Assembly: GCA_003508835.1 (NCBI GenBank)
Contig: PUFA01000106.1
Location: 186,001-250,000, forward strand
DNA: 64,000 nt
Direction: 5' to 3'
From: Eonycteris spelaea
Taxonomy: Eukaryota > Chordata > Mammalia > Chiroptera > Pteropodidae
Shown: in pieces, positions 22,581 through 35,004 of the stretch
Layout of the letters: each line of letters begins with the position of its first letter
How positions within the stretch are numbered: the stretch's first letter is position 1
Notes under the pieces: generated by a model
What the model saw: only the letters and a program-made list of their open reading frames with translations
Database searches by the model: none
What the model was told of the DNA's origin: nothing
Position numbers and translations under genes: made by a program

Positions 22581-24055
22581 AGAGGTCAGTCGGAGTGTCA
22601 TTTGCTTAGGTTTTTGAGGAAGGCGGGGTGTGCGGACGGGGAGATCCAGCTTCATGTCACCTTCGCAGCGGTGTTAATAATGAGAGCGATTACCCGGCAG
22701 CGTGCTCAGGGACAAGGCAGATCTCTGGCCTGCGAGCAGAGTGGGGAGCACGCCTGGCACCAGGCAGTGGAGACTGAGCAGAGTGGAGATGGAGTCAGAC
22801 TTCTGGGGCGGTGACCGAGGTCACGCTGCGGAAGGCGGTCTGCTGTGAGCATCCGCTGGGAGCAGTCTGGAGGGCGTGCCGGGAACCACGACCTTAGAGT
22901 GGCGCAGCCAGGGGCTGTGTGCGCTGTGTTCGGTGTAGGCTCATGTGTATTCGTGTTTGCTCGCGGGTCTTAGTATGCCCTCCACTCACTCCTCAGTTCA
23001 CCTGTGATTCTGTAAAACTCAGGGACGAGGCCCAGAACACCAGCCTGTTAAAATCACTTGTTTCTGAGTCAGAAATGCATGAATTAAAGTATTCGGTTTC
23101 TGTGATTATATGCTGATCGGTTGTTTTCACACAGAGATTTTAAAACCTTTACAGGCATTGTTGACATGCTTGAGCTCCTGAGGTCTGTGTAGATATAGAG
23201 TATGTGAGTAGATTAATGTAATGGTGGTATGCGAGAATATGAGTACTTCGCATCTGGATAAGTCTGTGAGTTCTTTATCAACGTCTTTTCATTTCTTTTT
23301 ACGTTAAATCCTTAGTATTTTAGGACACTAAATTCTGAGATCTCTGGTATTTTAAATGTGCTGCTAACATGTCATTTTCTCACTTATCATTTCAACTTCT
23401 TAAAAATAATATTTAAGAAATAAAATGTAATCTGTCATTTTACACACAGAGTATTCAATTTTTAAGGGATGAAATTAAGAACTGTTAATGGGAAGCAGTA
23501 TTAAATAATTCACACATTTTTAAAAATCATTATAAAAACTCTACATTTTTGAAATTGCTGTACTCTCACTTATTAGTTATTCTGAGTTCAACCATTTCCA
23601 AAATGGTATATTTATACTATTAATCCATCAGCCACAGTTTTTCATTAACAATAGTCTATAAATTGAAAAATAACACTCTTCAAAAACATACTCAATTTGT
23701 AATCCAGCCCCACAATACTTTTAAAAGTACCTTTTTTTTTAATCAATGGAGGAATCTAAAATAGCATGCCAGAAATACATAGTACAGGTATGCAAGATTT
23801 GCCTTGATTTGGTTTTGACTACTGAACATGTTTAATTATCTGATTATCTGCTGTATGACCTGTAATGTTGCCTAATATTGTCTCACCGTGTTTTAAAGTT
23901 TACAAAGATGTGCTACCAGGATGTAATCCATTCGGATTATTTCTAGTCTTCAGTTTTAATTATGCATTTTATTAATACTGTACAATGTACACAATTTGCA
24001 AATAAAAATTAAACATTTATTGTAAATCCTCTATAGGCAGTTGAGTCTCACAGCA
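22581..24055. other. intergenic sequence, mostly very AT-rich
   Basis: 22580-22950 is moderately GC-rich, and 23100-24050 is strongly AT-rich. There is no gene or clear repeat. The AT-rich part lacks microsatellites and looks like slowly evolving intergenic DNA, but conservation cannot be judged here. Confidence 0.5.
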
Positions 24056-24059
24056 CGTG

Positions 24060-24395
24060 TTGGTGGTTTTTACGGGACTCTTATTTCTGTAGCTGTCTGT
24101 AGTCGCATTTCGGCCATGGTTTGGAAGAATGCTGCACCTCAGTCCACTAAATGTTTTCCCAGTTAACGTTTTGGCTCAGAGGGTTTCTGCTCTGCCAGCT
24201 CACGTTCTCTGTATTCTCTTGCCTGACTCTTCAGTCACAGAAGTGGCATTCGGCCCTGTGGCCTCACCCATCTACCAGATCTAGGAATTGTTGGTTTTTC
24301 AGTTTTTCATCTTTTTACTTGTTGTTAGGACACAGTGACAAGTTCCAAGCTCCTTCTGTGCTAGACTGGAAACTGAAAATTCCTGTGATTTTTTT
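24060..24395 (-). repeat. L1-like LINE fragment, antisense
   Basis: CTACCAGATCTAGGAATTG, TTTTTCAGTTTTTCATC and TTTACTTGTTGTTAGGACAC, then GACAAGTTCCAAGCTCC, resemble an antisense old-L1 segment ('ctaggagttttcagtttgttcagctttttacttg...gacttccaagctcc'). A second copy of the same segment is at 30795-30890, in the same orientation. The position within L1 is uncertain. Confidence 0.45.
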
Positions 24396-24744
24396 GACTT
24401 CCCTTCACCTGTCCTTAGTGCCACGGCGGGCACAGGGACCAAGGCGCCACGTTTCTGGTGTTCTCGTCTCTCACGTATGGCTATATCAAAGGCGAGAAGA
24501 CAAGAAAATTAGCTTTTCAAGGGCAAAGAGAGAGTTGTGGCTAGTCGAGGAAGAATCGTGAGACCTGGGCCATGGTTTGAAGAACTGGGTAAAGGAGTTA
24601 CTGTGAAGATTTCGAAGTTCGTGGCCAAAGAGAATGGAACTGATGGAGCAGGAATAAAAATGACAAGTAAATTTCACACAGCTTTCTTCCTAGGATGACA
24701 GAAGCTTAATGATCTCATGACTCTTAGGCACCAATTAAGGTTCC

Positions 24745-24835
24745 TGATTACAGAGCAAAGGAATTAGAGGCTCAGAAAGTTTGAGTGTCTTACGTGAAAT
24801 TACAATGTCCGATTAGCGTAAGAAGATAACACCAG
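24745..24835 (-). repeat. MIR SINE fragment, antisense
   Basis: GAGCAAAGGAATTAGAGGC, TCAGAAAGTTTGAGTGTC and TTACGTGAAATTACAATG fit the antisense MIR core 'gaggaaactgaggctcagagaggttaagtaactt'. Only the core region is left. Confidence 0.5.
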
Positions 24836-25890
24836 TGACTGTCAGAATCCTACTGTGAACATTTTACTACCCACAGAAACATTATGCCAAAAAGCTTTAG
24901 TCACCGTAAGATCTGTGCCTTGGAATCACTACTGTTTTTTTTTTCAGAAGTGAAGTTAGTTTTGCAGGGTTGTTTTCAACAAAAATGACCCTGTCATAGT
25001 ACTTTTAAGAAAGCCATTACGCCATCACACGCAAAGAGCCACACTTCTGCTGCAGACCTTCATCTTACAAAACCATTTCTGCGGAACGTGGAAGGACTTT
25101 CACACTCAGCACCATTTCATCTTGATCATTTTGGGCATGACGTAAACATACATTTACACAAGGAACGGAAGGAATGGCATTTCGTTTCAAAATTCTCATG
25201 GTGTGAAATGAAATGGAAATGTGAAGAGCGAGAAAATTACACCGTGAAACTACAGGAGTAGCTGAAACTGTGGCGTTTATTCGTAGGCCTGCTTTTGCGG
25301 CCGAGTGCTGACACCGCGCAGGCGCACAGTGCAGTAAATGCAGTAACGTGCCAACCAAGAACTGCAAAGTCGGGTTTAAAGACGCTACCTCGATCGCTGG
25401 GGCAAGCCCCGAGCCTGCAGCCGGGAACTCACGTCGTTTGAACTCAGCTGTTTGGCCCTTTAATAAGTCAGGCTTAGCTATTACTTGCTTTTGTACAGAA
25501 TTTTTCTCTATACAAAGATAAGTTCTAATGTAAATCCCCAATATAAAGTAAGGTTAGCAACATTTGCTTTTATCACAATGAGCAAAGCCATCACCTGGCC
25601 AGAACTATGATCTTGGTAGTACTGAGAATAAAGGCAGCATCGTTTTAGAGTAAAAGTAATACTAGATTTTGTTAACGGAACTGAAACATACAACAGTCTT
25701 TGTTGCTAATCAGACGACTGGGGTTGTCATTTACCATTGCCAGGCAGTTTCCCAGCTGAAAAACGAGAGAATTGCATACCTAGCTCTGTGATTTCTGGTT
25801 CCACTATGAAGTACTGTGCAGAGAGAGCTTACCGAGTGCTAAGCAATTGATAAACCTTTAATTCTTGTTTATAGTTATTCATAAGGGAGA
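24836..25890. other. intergenic sequence, nothing recognised
   Basis: Mixed composition, with a small CpG-containing stretch at 25300-25440. The 158-codon open frame on the - strand (25065-25541) has no recognisable domain and no splice context. Confidence 0.5.
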
Positions 25891-25894
25891 TATT

Positions 25895-26010
25895 CCTCTC
25901 TCTTGCATGAGAACCCAGAAATTCGGGAGTGTCAGGTAGCGTGCTGACAGTCACGTCGCTACTTAGTTGTAGAACCGGGATTTGCACCTGCCTCTCGGTG
26001 TCAATAACCA
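25895..26010 (-). repeat. MIR SINE fragment, antisense
   Basis: GCTACTTAGTTGTAGAACCG and GGATTTGCACCTGCCTCTC correspond to antisense MIR 'gctagtaagtggcagagccgggattcgaacccagg'. The rest is decayed. Confidence 0.5.
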
Positions 26011-27335
26011 ATTTATTCCCCTTCTCTCACAATACTTGTTATCTTTAACAAATACTGTCTCCTGCCCATCTTTGAGCTAGCACAGTACAAAACGAAGATG
26101 AAAAAATACATCGATTCCCCTTGTCTTTTTATGGAAACTACAAAAAGTTCCCACAAAACACAGTAGAAGGAGGTTGTCACTGAAGTGCCACCTACTGATA
26201 GAGCCAGGGACAAAGGCACAGTCTTCCTCAGTCTCAGAAAGGACATAGCCGTGCTGCTGTGAAGACGTGAAAGTGCAAATCAGCAAATTACTCCCCAAAC
26301 CATGGGCGCTCTTAGCTAAGTCTGCTTAGAGCAGGGCACGCCCCTTGCAGTTTGCTGAGGGCTGCACTGTGTCTGCGTATCATCGTTTTTTAACTTGTAG
26401 TGTTGATGGGAGAAAAGGGAATGAATTTGTAGCCTGAACGCTCGATAGGAACTCTGGAGCTGACGCAAAGCATCCCACAAGGAAGCCAGCAGTGGACGGG
26501 TGTCCCCTGCCCCTCAGAGGGACCTGTCTGACAAGTTATGAACGCATGATCTTGGGTCTCTCTTGAGTTTCACATCTAATTTTAAAGGAGAGAAAATTTC
26601 TTTTAAGTAGAATACCCAGAGTAAATTTTAATGGAGCAATTCTTTTGATTCATGTGCACATTCTTGGAGACATGCTGGGCCTCCCTGGGATCTACCAGTT
26701 TTTGCTTTTGGATATGCTGGACCCTCTCCCCTTCAAGGTCACCTGTCACCCAGTCAACCAGTCTCTGTCACCACTCCCAAACAAGAGGAAACAACACCAC
26801 CATAGGGTGTGACATCGGCTTCTAAAGGGCCTCGAAGAAGCCGGACACTCGCCCGGAAGGTGGTCAGGCTGTTGACTACCGGGGGTCAGCCTCACTCGAG
26901 TCATGCAGACCAGTCCCCTTGACCCCGCCACCCGTGAACTGCTCGGACGTGGTGCATCTGGGCAGCCCGTCCAGGGACGTCCCACGTGCCAAGCAGCACA
27001 CGAATCTTCACAGCCCCTCGTGGGACAGTGGCCAGTACAGGGACGTGCTGCTTCTCAGGGCTTCACGTGTGTCTCAGTCCCGCTCCCCTTGGCACTCGGT
27101 CTCGCTCTGGTTTCGTGCTCCCCCAAGGCAGCATCTGCCCTTGCACGCGTGCCTCGGATTCTGCGCCCTGGGACACTTGCTCCGTGACTTTAGATCTGCC
27201 GAACTGTAGAGCCGATGGCGTCATTTGTGAGAACCGAGCTGTGGGAATTGGTGACAAAATAAGGAAGAGCAGCCGCATTCTCCCAGTTAGAAGCGAGCAG
27301 CTGGAGAGAGTGAAACCAGTCTAAAAGGATGCTCG
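26011..27335. other. intergenic sequence, nothing recognised
   Basis: AT-rich to 26700, then moderately GC-rich to 27200 with scattered CpG. Several short open frames overlap at 26900-27330 on both strands, with no family resemblance and no consistent splice sites. Confidence 0.45.
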
Positions 27336-27339
27336 AAGT

Positions 27340-27470
27340 CGGCTGGACACGATGCCTCACTTAATCACGTTATTCTCATTATAGAAATGAGGAGACACCA
27401 ACGTGGGGAGGCTGCTGGCTTGCCCAAGCCACAGCTTTTACAGAAGAGTGCTAAATTCAGACGTTTTTTA
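27340..27470 (-). repeat. MIR SINE, antisense
   Basis: CTCATTATAGAAATGAGGAGAC, then GGCTTGCCCAAGCCACAGC and GTGCTAAATTCAGACG, follow antisense MIR ('cattttacagatgaggaaac...cttgcccaaggtcacacag...ggattcgaac'). Confidence 0.6.
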
Positions 27471-27837
27471 TTGTTTTGTTTTCTACCCCAAACTGATAGA
27501 CCGTCTCCAATTAATAAATGGAGGAAATCAGGGAAGACACACTAATTAAAATTTCAGTGCAATAATTCACATAACTATACCAGGAACTATTCCTGAGGAA
27601 ACACGGAGCCAAAATAAAGTAAATATAACCATCTTGTCATTGACTTCCTTCCATGTTGCATCAAATCATTTCATTTAGGATAAGTTTTGAGAAGAGTGAA
27701 AATTCTTTCAAAAATATAGCTAGTGTATACAAAAATATATATAACTTAAGAAGGAAAACTCCAAAGGCCTATTGTACTGTCAATTTATCGTTGGCAGATA
27801 TTTTGAAATCCAGACCCCAGAACTGAGGGCGCAGGCC

Positions 27838-28060
27838 AGCGAGGGGCGAGGCCACGCGCAGTTGCGGGGTGGGGGGGGGGGGCGGGGCCGGACCCCTGCG
27901 TCGGCCTCTCTGTGACACGGGTGTCCGTCGGCCAGCTGAAGACGTTCCCTGGGAAGCCGGGGAACGGGAGTGGAGAAGGGCAGTTGAGACGCAGGAAATG
28001 AAACGGCTGCGCCGTTCAGACGTGCTGCGGCCGGGCCTCCAGGTGAACTGTCAGGCCAAC
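27838..28060. other. CpG-rich patch with a 12-G run
   Basis: GC- and CpG-rich over about 220 bp. GGGGT is followed by twelve G at 27871-27882 and then CGGGG, a strong G-quadruplex-type sequence on the + strand. No exon is recognisable. The flanks (27471-27837 and 28061-28775) are AT-rich with nothing called. Confidence 0.55.
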
Positions 28061-28779
28061 CGATTCCAGGTGTTCTCAGGGAAGATGGGTGCATCGGTAA
28101 ACATGCTTTAAGTACCTACTACGTGAAAAGCAACCTCTGCTCAAAGGAACGTGGGAACAGCCTCCATTCATTCCTGGAATTCTTCCCAATTCCGTATCAT
28201 AGGTCTTTATTTTATTGTCATATATTTAGAAAACCAGAATTTTCTCCAGTATAACTTTTCTCCAGCATAATTGACAATCTCAGATGGTTTCTCCCCTTGC
28301 ACCCTCAATATCTCGAATCAAATTCACTCTGGTAATTTTTTACGGAGACTTCCATATGTGTAAAATGCTTTTGGCTTTATTATTTTCTACAGAGATTTTT
28401 TTTCAGACTTTATCTGGAGCTGTAAGGGAAAGCATATTAAAACTACTAAGAGAAAATTTTATTTTGTTTCCTGAAGTATAAGATCCCCCAAGCTGGAAAA
28501 AAAATAAAACGGAGAAGATAGTATTATCTGTGTCCTCAATTCTTTATGACTACAGGAAAATAAAACAACTGAAATAGAGTAACTTTAAAATTAAGACGTA
28601 CTGAAGACATTTTGGTATTATGACTTGCATGTCGCTTAAGCGTATCACACTGAAAGAAGATTCTTCCAACAGAAGGCATTAATCTCTTAAAACTTTAGTT
28701 TCATTTCAGTGTTGGAAGTAGAACACTACAGTAATTTCGTAATTGTAATATATATATGAATATAGGTTTCTGACAAAGA

Positions 28780-29215
28780 TTCTTCGCTTGGCCAGACTAG
28801 TCAGGCCCTGGGATGCTCTCCTGGGCCCCTCTGTGCGTTTCCTTGTAAACGTCAGTTTCAGCAAGAATCCCGCTCAGTCAGTTCAGCAGGAACATCCCTC
28901 CCTCCACATCTGACCGGGTTCTTTCTGTTCCCCTCATCTCCAGGTGATGTCTGACCACCTTGGCCGTCTTCTGGTCGACCAGAATCCTCCTTCCCCCAGT
29001 GCTTCCTCTTCGTAATTTTTCTGCTGACTGCACCTCCCCCCCCCCCCCCCCCTGCTCCTTGGCTATAAAATCCCATTTGCCTGTGCAATGTACAGAGTCC
29101 AGCCCATTCTCACTCCGGCCCCTAAACCTATCACAGTGCGGCCCCCTTTTAAGTAAAGTCTTCCTTACAAGCCTTAACAAGTGTCAGTGCATGTTTTTTC
29201 TTTGACATTCCTCAA
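28780..29215 (+). mobile_element. probable solo ERV-type LTR
   Basis: The 3' half reads like an LTR promoter region: CCTTGGCTATAAAATCCC (a TATA box at about 29062), a short R-like part, AAGTAAAGTC as a possible polyadenylation signal at about 29152 and a TTTGACATTCC end. The 5' half is CT-rich with CCAGAATCCTCC. A 17-C run at 29036-29052 interrupts it. No retroviral genes are visible nearby. The family is not assigned. Confidence 0.5.
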
Positions 29216-29339
29216 CTTCATATTTTAAATTAAGCATATAAAATAGATTGAATAGAAAATTTAACTCACTTCAGTATTCAAATATGCAGAACATTAATAG
29301 AATATCTTTCATTTAATCTCTAAGTAATTGGACATTCTT

Positions 29340-30900
29340 CCTTCCATTCCACCCCACTTGCTGGCGCGAAGGAAAAAAGGCCAATTTAACTAAGTGCTAC
29401 TCTGACCTGACCATTAAAACAGTCCTGGGAGGAATTCACTCTCTTTCAGGAACTGAACAGCTCGTTGCCGACCTGTGCCGGAAGAAGCCCGAAATATGGC
29501 CTCTTCCTAGGACCACCCACAAAGCAATAGGACAAGATCTCAGCTCGCATGACGTCCCTCACCTTACCCAGCACAGGACTCTGTGTCAGGATGTCAGGAT
29601 GTCTGTCTTGCCTTTCCTGAGGCCAGGAACTCAGGTGGGGATTTCATCCCTTCTTTTCTGTCTCACCCTCTTAACTTCCTGGGACTAGCCCAGCTGTCAG
29701 GGACAAAAGATGCAAATTCTCCACCCTGTGGGCAATTCAGGGAGCTGCTTGCTTCTGGTTTGCCTACTGAGGTGCTAAACGGGGAGGGGAGGAAAAGACA
29801 CTGTGAGAAATCCTCCTTCTAGGTAGCAGTCTTGCTGGAGAATTCTGTTTTGCGTCTAAAAACCAACCATAATTGCATTCCTTCCGCAGCGAGCTATAAT
29901 TCTCTGTTTCTACTCACCTCTGCCAGGTGGGTGGACAAACACCTGTGGCTTGCCACGATGAAGGTCGCCTCTAAGGGTCATAATATTGCTTATGACAGTG
30001 AAATTCATGGGAAGGTCATGCCTTGAGTTAGCAGGAGAGAGTCTGTATGTGGTACTTTTGAACTACTTTGTCCTTTACCTCATATTTTCACTTTTAAGGC
30101 AAAATCATTTTCTACTTTTGTCTTTTTAAATTTTTTCCCCTTAATCCGTCATCCCTTCTTTGATTTAATGTCATCATTTTTAGCAGTCTTAATCTTTTAG
30201 ATTCTATGCTTCTAAAGTTTACCTGTTGCTCTATCGCCTCCCCGCCCCCCCCCCCCAAGCACACGCACACCTTAGGTAAAATAGGGTGGCTGGAGTGGGC
30301 TGGAGTTGGGACCATCCCTCCCCCCAGGCAGTCAGGCTCTGACAACATCTCAGAGGGTTAGGCTCAGGCTGATGAGTCTCCCCTAAGGGCAGAGACTGCT
30401 AAGAACACAGTGCTCTGACAAATAACCAAATAAGTCCTCTTTCCCTCCCCCATCCTAAAGCGGGTTGAGGTGGGGAGTGGGTGGATTTTTCTCTGAAAAC
30501 CACTAGGAACCTGGTCAGGCTCCAATATAGTTAAAACTCACAAAAATGTGATCCCCTTTACCCAACTGGGCCCCCCCTGGAGATTTTAACTGTAAGAGTT
30601 GTCCAGATTGAGCCTCTAGCAGTTTGTCAACTACAGCTTTTATTTTTTTACCCCTGCACTGTCGCAGGCGGCAGCTTCTGCTGGCGAGTCTCTACTCCCA
30701 CGGGCTGTGACCCCCTTGTCCACTCTCTGTCTCCCCAGTGTTTGCCCTGCGCCCTCCATTCTCTTATGGGTCAAGATGAGTTGTTACTTTTTCAGTCTGT
30801 TCAGCTTTTTCCTTATTTTTAGGATGCAATGGTGACTTCTAAGCTCCTTGCATGCAGAACAGAAACCAAAAATCTTCTAGATACATTTCCTACCTTCTAT
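29340..30900 (-). repeat. possible L1 LINE remnant, antisense
   Basis: The last part (30795-30890: TTTTTCAGTCTGTTCAGC, GGTGACTTCTAAGCTCC, CAGAACAGAAACC) is the same segment as at 24290-24385, which I take for old L1. The preceding 1.4 kb (CTGTGGGCAATTCAGGGAGC, CTACTCACCTCTGCCAGG and others) may be the same element. It contains a C-run at 30244-30257. No intact frame is present. The extent is a guess. Confidence 0.35.
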
Positions 30901-32900
30901 ACCTAGAGATGACATTTATGGGAGAGACTATTTAGAGATGAATGGGAGCGGTTAAGGGCCAAGATGAGGCACATTAAAAACAACTAAACTTTTCACACCG
31001 ATGTGACCTCTTAGTGTTGTAATATTGAGTAGAAAGAAAAAAGACAGGTTCGTAAATAAGAGTGGTGTGTTTATAACAGAGGGAAAATTAAGTACTTGCA
31101 AAAAAACTTTGAAATCAGAAATCCTGTATTTGGGTGTATCCTGGTTTTTCTACTGTTTAGTTTGTACTTAATTCTCGTGATTTACTTAAAAAGGCCAGCC
31201 TGCCTACAACATCATAAGGAGACCAAATAAGATAAAATGCATGAAGTAGTTTTATCAATTGTGAAGGGCTTGGGGATATTATATGACATTATTAAACAGA
31301 GTACCATGTGAGGGGCTGCTTAACCTTATGAGCTTAATTTATAAACACTCACTGGTGGCATTGAAGTGTTTATTGTGGCAAGGAGCACACCTATAAATTG
31401 CCCATTTTTTGGCTTTTAATTATCACAAGAAAATGAAAAATGCTTGAAAGATTAGTCTGCATTTTTCAATGATTTTTTGGTGATTGTTGAAATTCCTTCT
31501 ATTCCTTTTTATCACTGTAGAAGTTTTAGAAACTACCGAGTTTGAAATTCCTATCCAAACAAACTTACCTTTAACATAGTCACATTTAATACATTTACTA
31601 TATTAATACATTTAATAATGTATAGTTCTGTACATTAAATTATAGAGATAAACTCAGGTTTCCAAAAAAAATCTTCCTTAACTAAAGCAAAAATACTCTG
31701 AGTTTCCAACTTTTACAAACTGGGTCAAAATTAAATTTCAAGAGTAAGATGTTTCTTTAATGTTTCCTTAAATGAACTGTTGACAACTTTTTGGAACTTT
31801 TCAGTTTTAAATTTGGCTTCCCTCACAATAAGGCTTCTTCTGTACAGATTGTTAAAATCTAGTCACCACACAACTATAGATCCAGAATCTTCATTTTTGT
31901 TTCAGAATGTCACTGGATGGGATTTTGTCCTTGAAAACTGCATAAAATTTACAGAGAATATTTGTAAAAGCAAGATGTGAAATAGATCTAGTCTGATTCC
32001 TTGGCAAAGCGGAAAGAAAGACAAGGAGCTTCAGCTTCTGTGTACCCTGGCATTAACTCAAGATAAGCCTTAACATTACCTTTTGGTGCACAAACAGTGT
32101 GGTTTCTCCATCAAAAGGGTATTTGTTATAAAAGGGATTTTTTCTGTAAGATATTGGGTACAGTCATTATTTAATTAGAGCTGCCAAACGAGGCCAACAT
32201 GAGGTCAAAATCATGTCTTTTTATTATGCTCTCTCTCTCTTTTTTCGACCATAAGAGGAGCGACAAGTGCAACAGAACCAATTTCTTTCCCAGAGGATTC
32301 TCTCACGTTAACTGCATCATGAGAAAATTAACCATAAACTGACACCCTGATTTTCCTCTTCTCAACGTCTTGAAAACTTCTTTAAACGCTGCAGTGCGGC
32401 ACCAAAGTGGGGTTGTGTTGTTTTTGTTCTTTTTCATCCTCATCTGGCAGTTGATGAATGAATGAACTTGTGAGTGAACATATGAGTGAGCTTTTACGTG
32501 AGACCAGCTTATATTTTCTCATGGCCTGCCAGGTGGGCAGGCAACAAAGTCCAGTGGCAATCACATGCAAAGTTTATGCCACTTCAGTGCTTATTGCTGA
32601 GGATTATGGCAAAATATCAGGAACACGTTGACGAAGTGTGAGAATTTTTACCACTTAGTCTTAATAATGAAACAGTAACAGTATATTTGAGATAGTGAAT
32701 CAATCTTTTTTCCCACTACAGATTCTGGTTTTCCATGTCTCCCTATTGATTTGATTAATTCTTTATGTCACAAAGGTAAGGCGAACAGAGACAAAACAAA
32801 GTGCTTATTCCTAAACTTCGAGTGTTATACTTTTAAATATACTTTCATAGAGAAATGAAAGTTTTGATCAGTAGGCTTTGTTGAAAGAAAAAATTATTTT
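30901..32900. other. AT-rich sequence, nothing recognised
   Basis: Uniformly AT-rich, without microsatellites, CpG patches or recognisable repeats. No open frame beyond about 66 codons. Confidence 0.55.
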
Positions 32901-32938
32901 AAAGAAAGGAAAGGAAAGGAGAGGGGAGAAGGAGAGAG

Positions 32939-32976
<38 letters not shown>

Positions 32977-33020
32977 GGAAGGCAGGGAAGGAAGGGAGGA
33001 GAAAGAAAGAGAAAGAAAAA
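32901..33020. repeat. 120 bp polypurine tract with (GA)n core
   Basis: The + strand is purine at all but one position (C at 32983). It begins AAAGAAAGGAAAGGAAAGG, continues as (GA)n at 32941-32972 and ends GAAAGAAAGAGAAAGAAAAA. The A-rich and GA-rich arms have some mirror symmetry. It is a candidate H-DNA and replication-slippage site. Confidence 0.95.
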
Positions 33021-34990
33021 CATTTTTTCAGCTCACAAACCTTCCCATTGCAAAGGTAGAGCAAAGCTTGAGAGCCTGAGCATAGGCTTTTCCTATAAAA
33101 CCATTGAAGAGAGGATGGAATAATGTAAGAAAAGTTCTTGCAATTCCAAGGAACAAGAACAATTCCTTGGTCTCGGGCAAAGTAGGAGGACTTGGAGGAG
33201 ATGATGTCAGGATGCGTAAACAACTTTCCCTTCTTTCAACCACTCAGCCTTGAAAGAGGAGAGAGGACTTTCTGGAAGGTGACAGAGAAGCTGAACGCAG
33301 GGACGTTCTTCGTGCTTGGCGTCCCATTTGGAAAGCCTAGAGGAGACGGCATCACAGGCTCCTCACAACATCATGACAGCAAAGCAGTGACAGAGATTTC
33401 TGGTCCCTGAGCAGCGCGGGCCAGTTCCCCACAGTGTGTGTGAACACAGTAGAGATTCCCCAGGGCTTCGCTGCGGGGCACAGAGGCCATGAGAAGCCTG
33501 GTGGACCAGGGCGCTCCGTGGCTCTATCACAAGGATACTCAGGGACACGCAAGCACCGAGGACATCGCCGTGGACCGAGAAAGCAGGAGGCCAGCCAAAA
33601 AACTTTCCCCGCAACCGGAGGATCGGTGCCCTTTGTTCTGCATAGTCTCATAACTTTTTGATAAAGCAGAGGGAGAGCAAAGACCCGTCTAGATGCGAAG
33701 ACATTTGAAATGGCCGTCTAAACGTCACTAACAGCAGGAATACATGTTGGCGTACCAAGATTAAGGTTTTCTTTGGTTCGGCTCTTCCTCATCGCAGTCA
33801 ATGAGAAAGGGTGTGTGACAGCAGGATGAGATGGGGATATGGAAATGGAACCATACCACATTTTAACGTGTAAATTCGACCCCTGCCGAAGCGGCAGCCC
33901 CCAGACATTCCTTGGCACCCCCAAGCTCTGCGTCCGTTCTTTGCTGCGGCCTGTAGCAAGGTAGTTTAAACAGTCCCAGGCAAACCGTCACTGTTCTGGA
34001 GGGACGAGGCAACTTGTTTTGTTCCGAGTAAAATCTCATAACGGCGAGCATGCACACTCTGCTCTCCCACAGAAAGGAGGGACAAGGTCCGTCCTGCCGA
34101 GTCACGTCAGTATCGTCGGTCACAACGTTAAACACCGTTTTATAAAAATGTAAAGATATTCCCAGAACCACAAGCAAAACTAATGAAAATGTTTGGGGAA
34201 TAGTTCAGAAAAATTCTACCAAATAGATGTTATTTTTTTGGAAAATAAAGATGTGCTAAATTAAGGAATATCTTAAAACACTTTTTAAGAATTGATTGTG
34301 TTAAATACTGATACTTGACAGAGTTGCATCTCCCTTCTTTTAGTTATTTTTATGTTGGCATAAAACTAGTTATTTTAGGACAATCATGTTCCGGAGCAAA
34401 ACATGCTGATAAGATTTAATCATTTAAAAAATGTTTTAGACTTTCTTTTATTTTGCCAGGTTTTTTTTTTTTTCTATAAATGTACTGACGAAATAAAAGC
34501 AAAGGGAAAATTTCAGCATTTGGATAAATATAATTTTATGAATAATTTAAAGGAATAAACCTATTATTTTTTATTGCCCTTTTACAGTAATTTTCTGTCC
34601 TTTTTCCATCCTCGTTTGAATTAGGCTTTACTTCGCAAGTGAAAATAAAGCGAAAGATGGAGATATGTATCTTTTAGATCTCAAGATACTAACATGTAAA
34701 ATCAAGACTTTAGACTAGAAGATAGCTAAATATTTAAATATTTAAAGTTCTGCTATTTGGAATTCATCATATTTGAATCCTTTAAAATTCATCATATTTG
34801 TCTTGAATTCTTATACTAAAATCAGAAGAAACAATAATACACGCCTCACAGCATTTATATCCATTATATCATCACACTTCGGTTATTTGAAAACTCCCTA
34901 AAAATTATGTTAGGAATTGCTTAAATCTTTACTTTTGTAGGGGAGGGGGAAACCCCAAAACTAATATTCAGAATCAAGAAAGGGCCCATA
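33021..34990. other. intergenic sequence, nothing recognised
   Basis: Moderate GC at 33180-34130, AT-rich after that. Short open frames on both strands show no family resemblance. Confidence 0.5.
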
Positions 34991-35004
34991 TAGCCATCTG
35001 GTGG
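34991..35004 (-). promoter_or_regulatory. candidate CTCF site, minus orientation
   Basis: The reverse complement CCACCAGATGGCTA fits the CTCF core at 12 of 14 positions, with mismatches only at the last two. It lies in AT-rich DNA. Its orientation is opposite to the other CTCF candidates in the window. Confidence 0.35.

Noticed and set aside
22278..22814. 178-codon open frame (+)
   Set aside because: GC-driven at its start; continues into ordinary sequence without codon bias or a recognisable motif.
28780..29215. Considered whether the two LTR-like elements flank a provirus
   Set aside because: The copies at 4250 and 28780 do not resemble each other, and no gag/pol/env-like sequence lies next to either.
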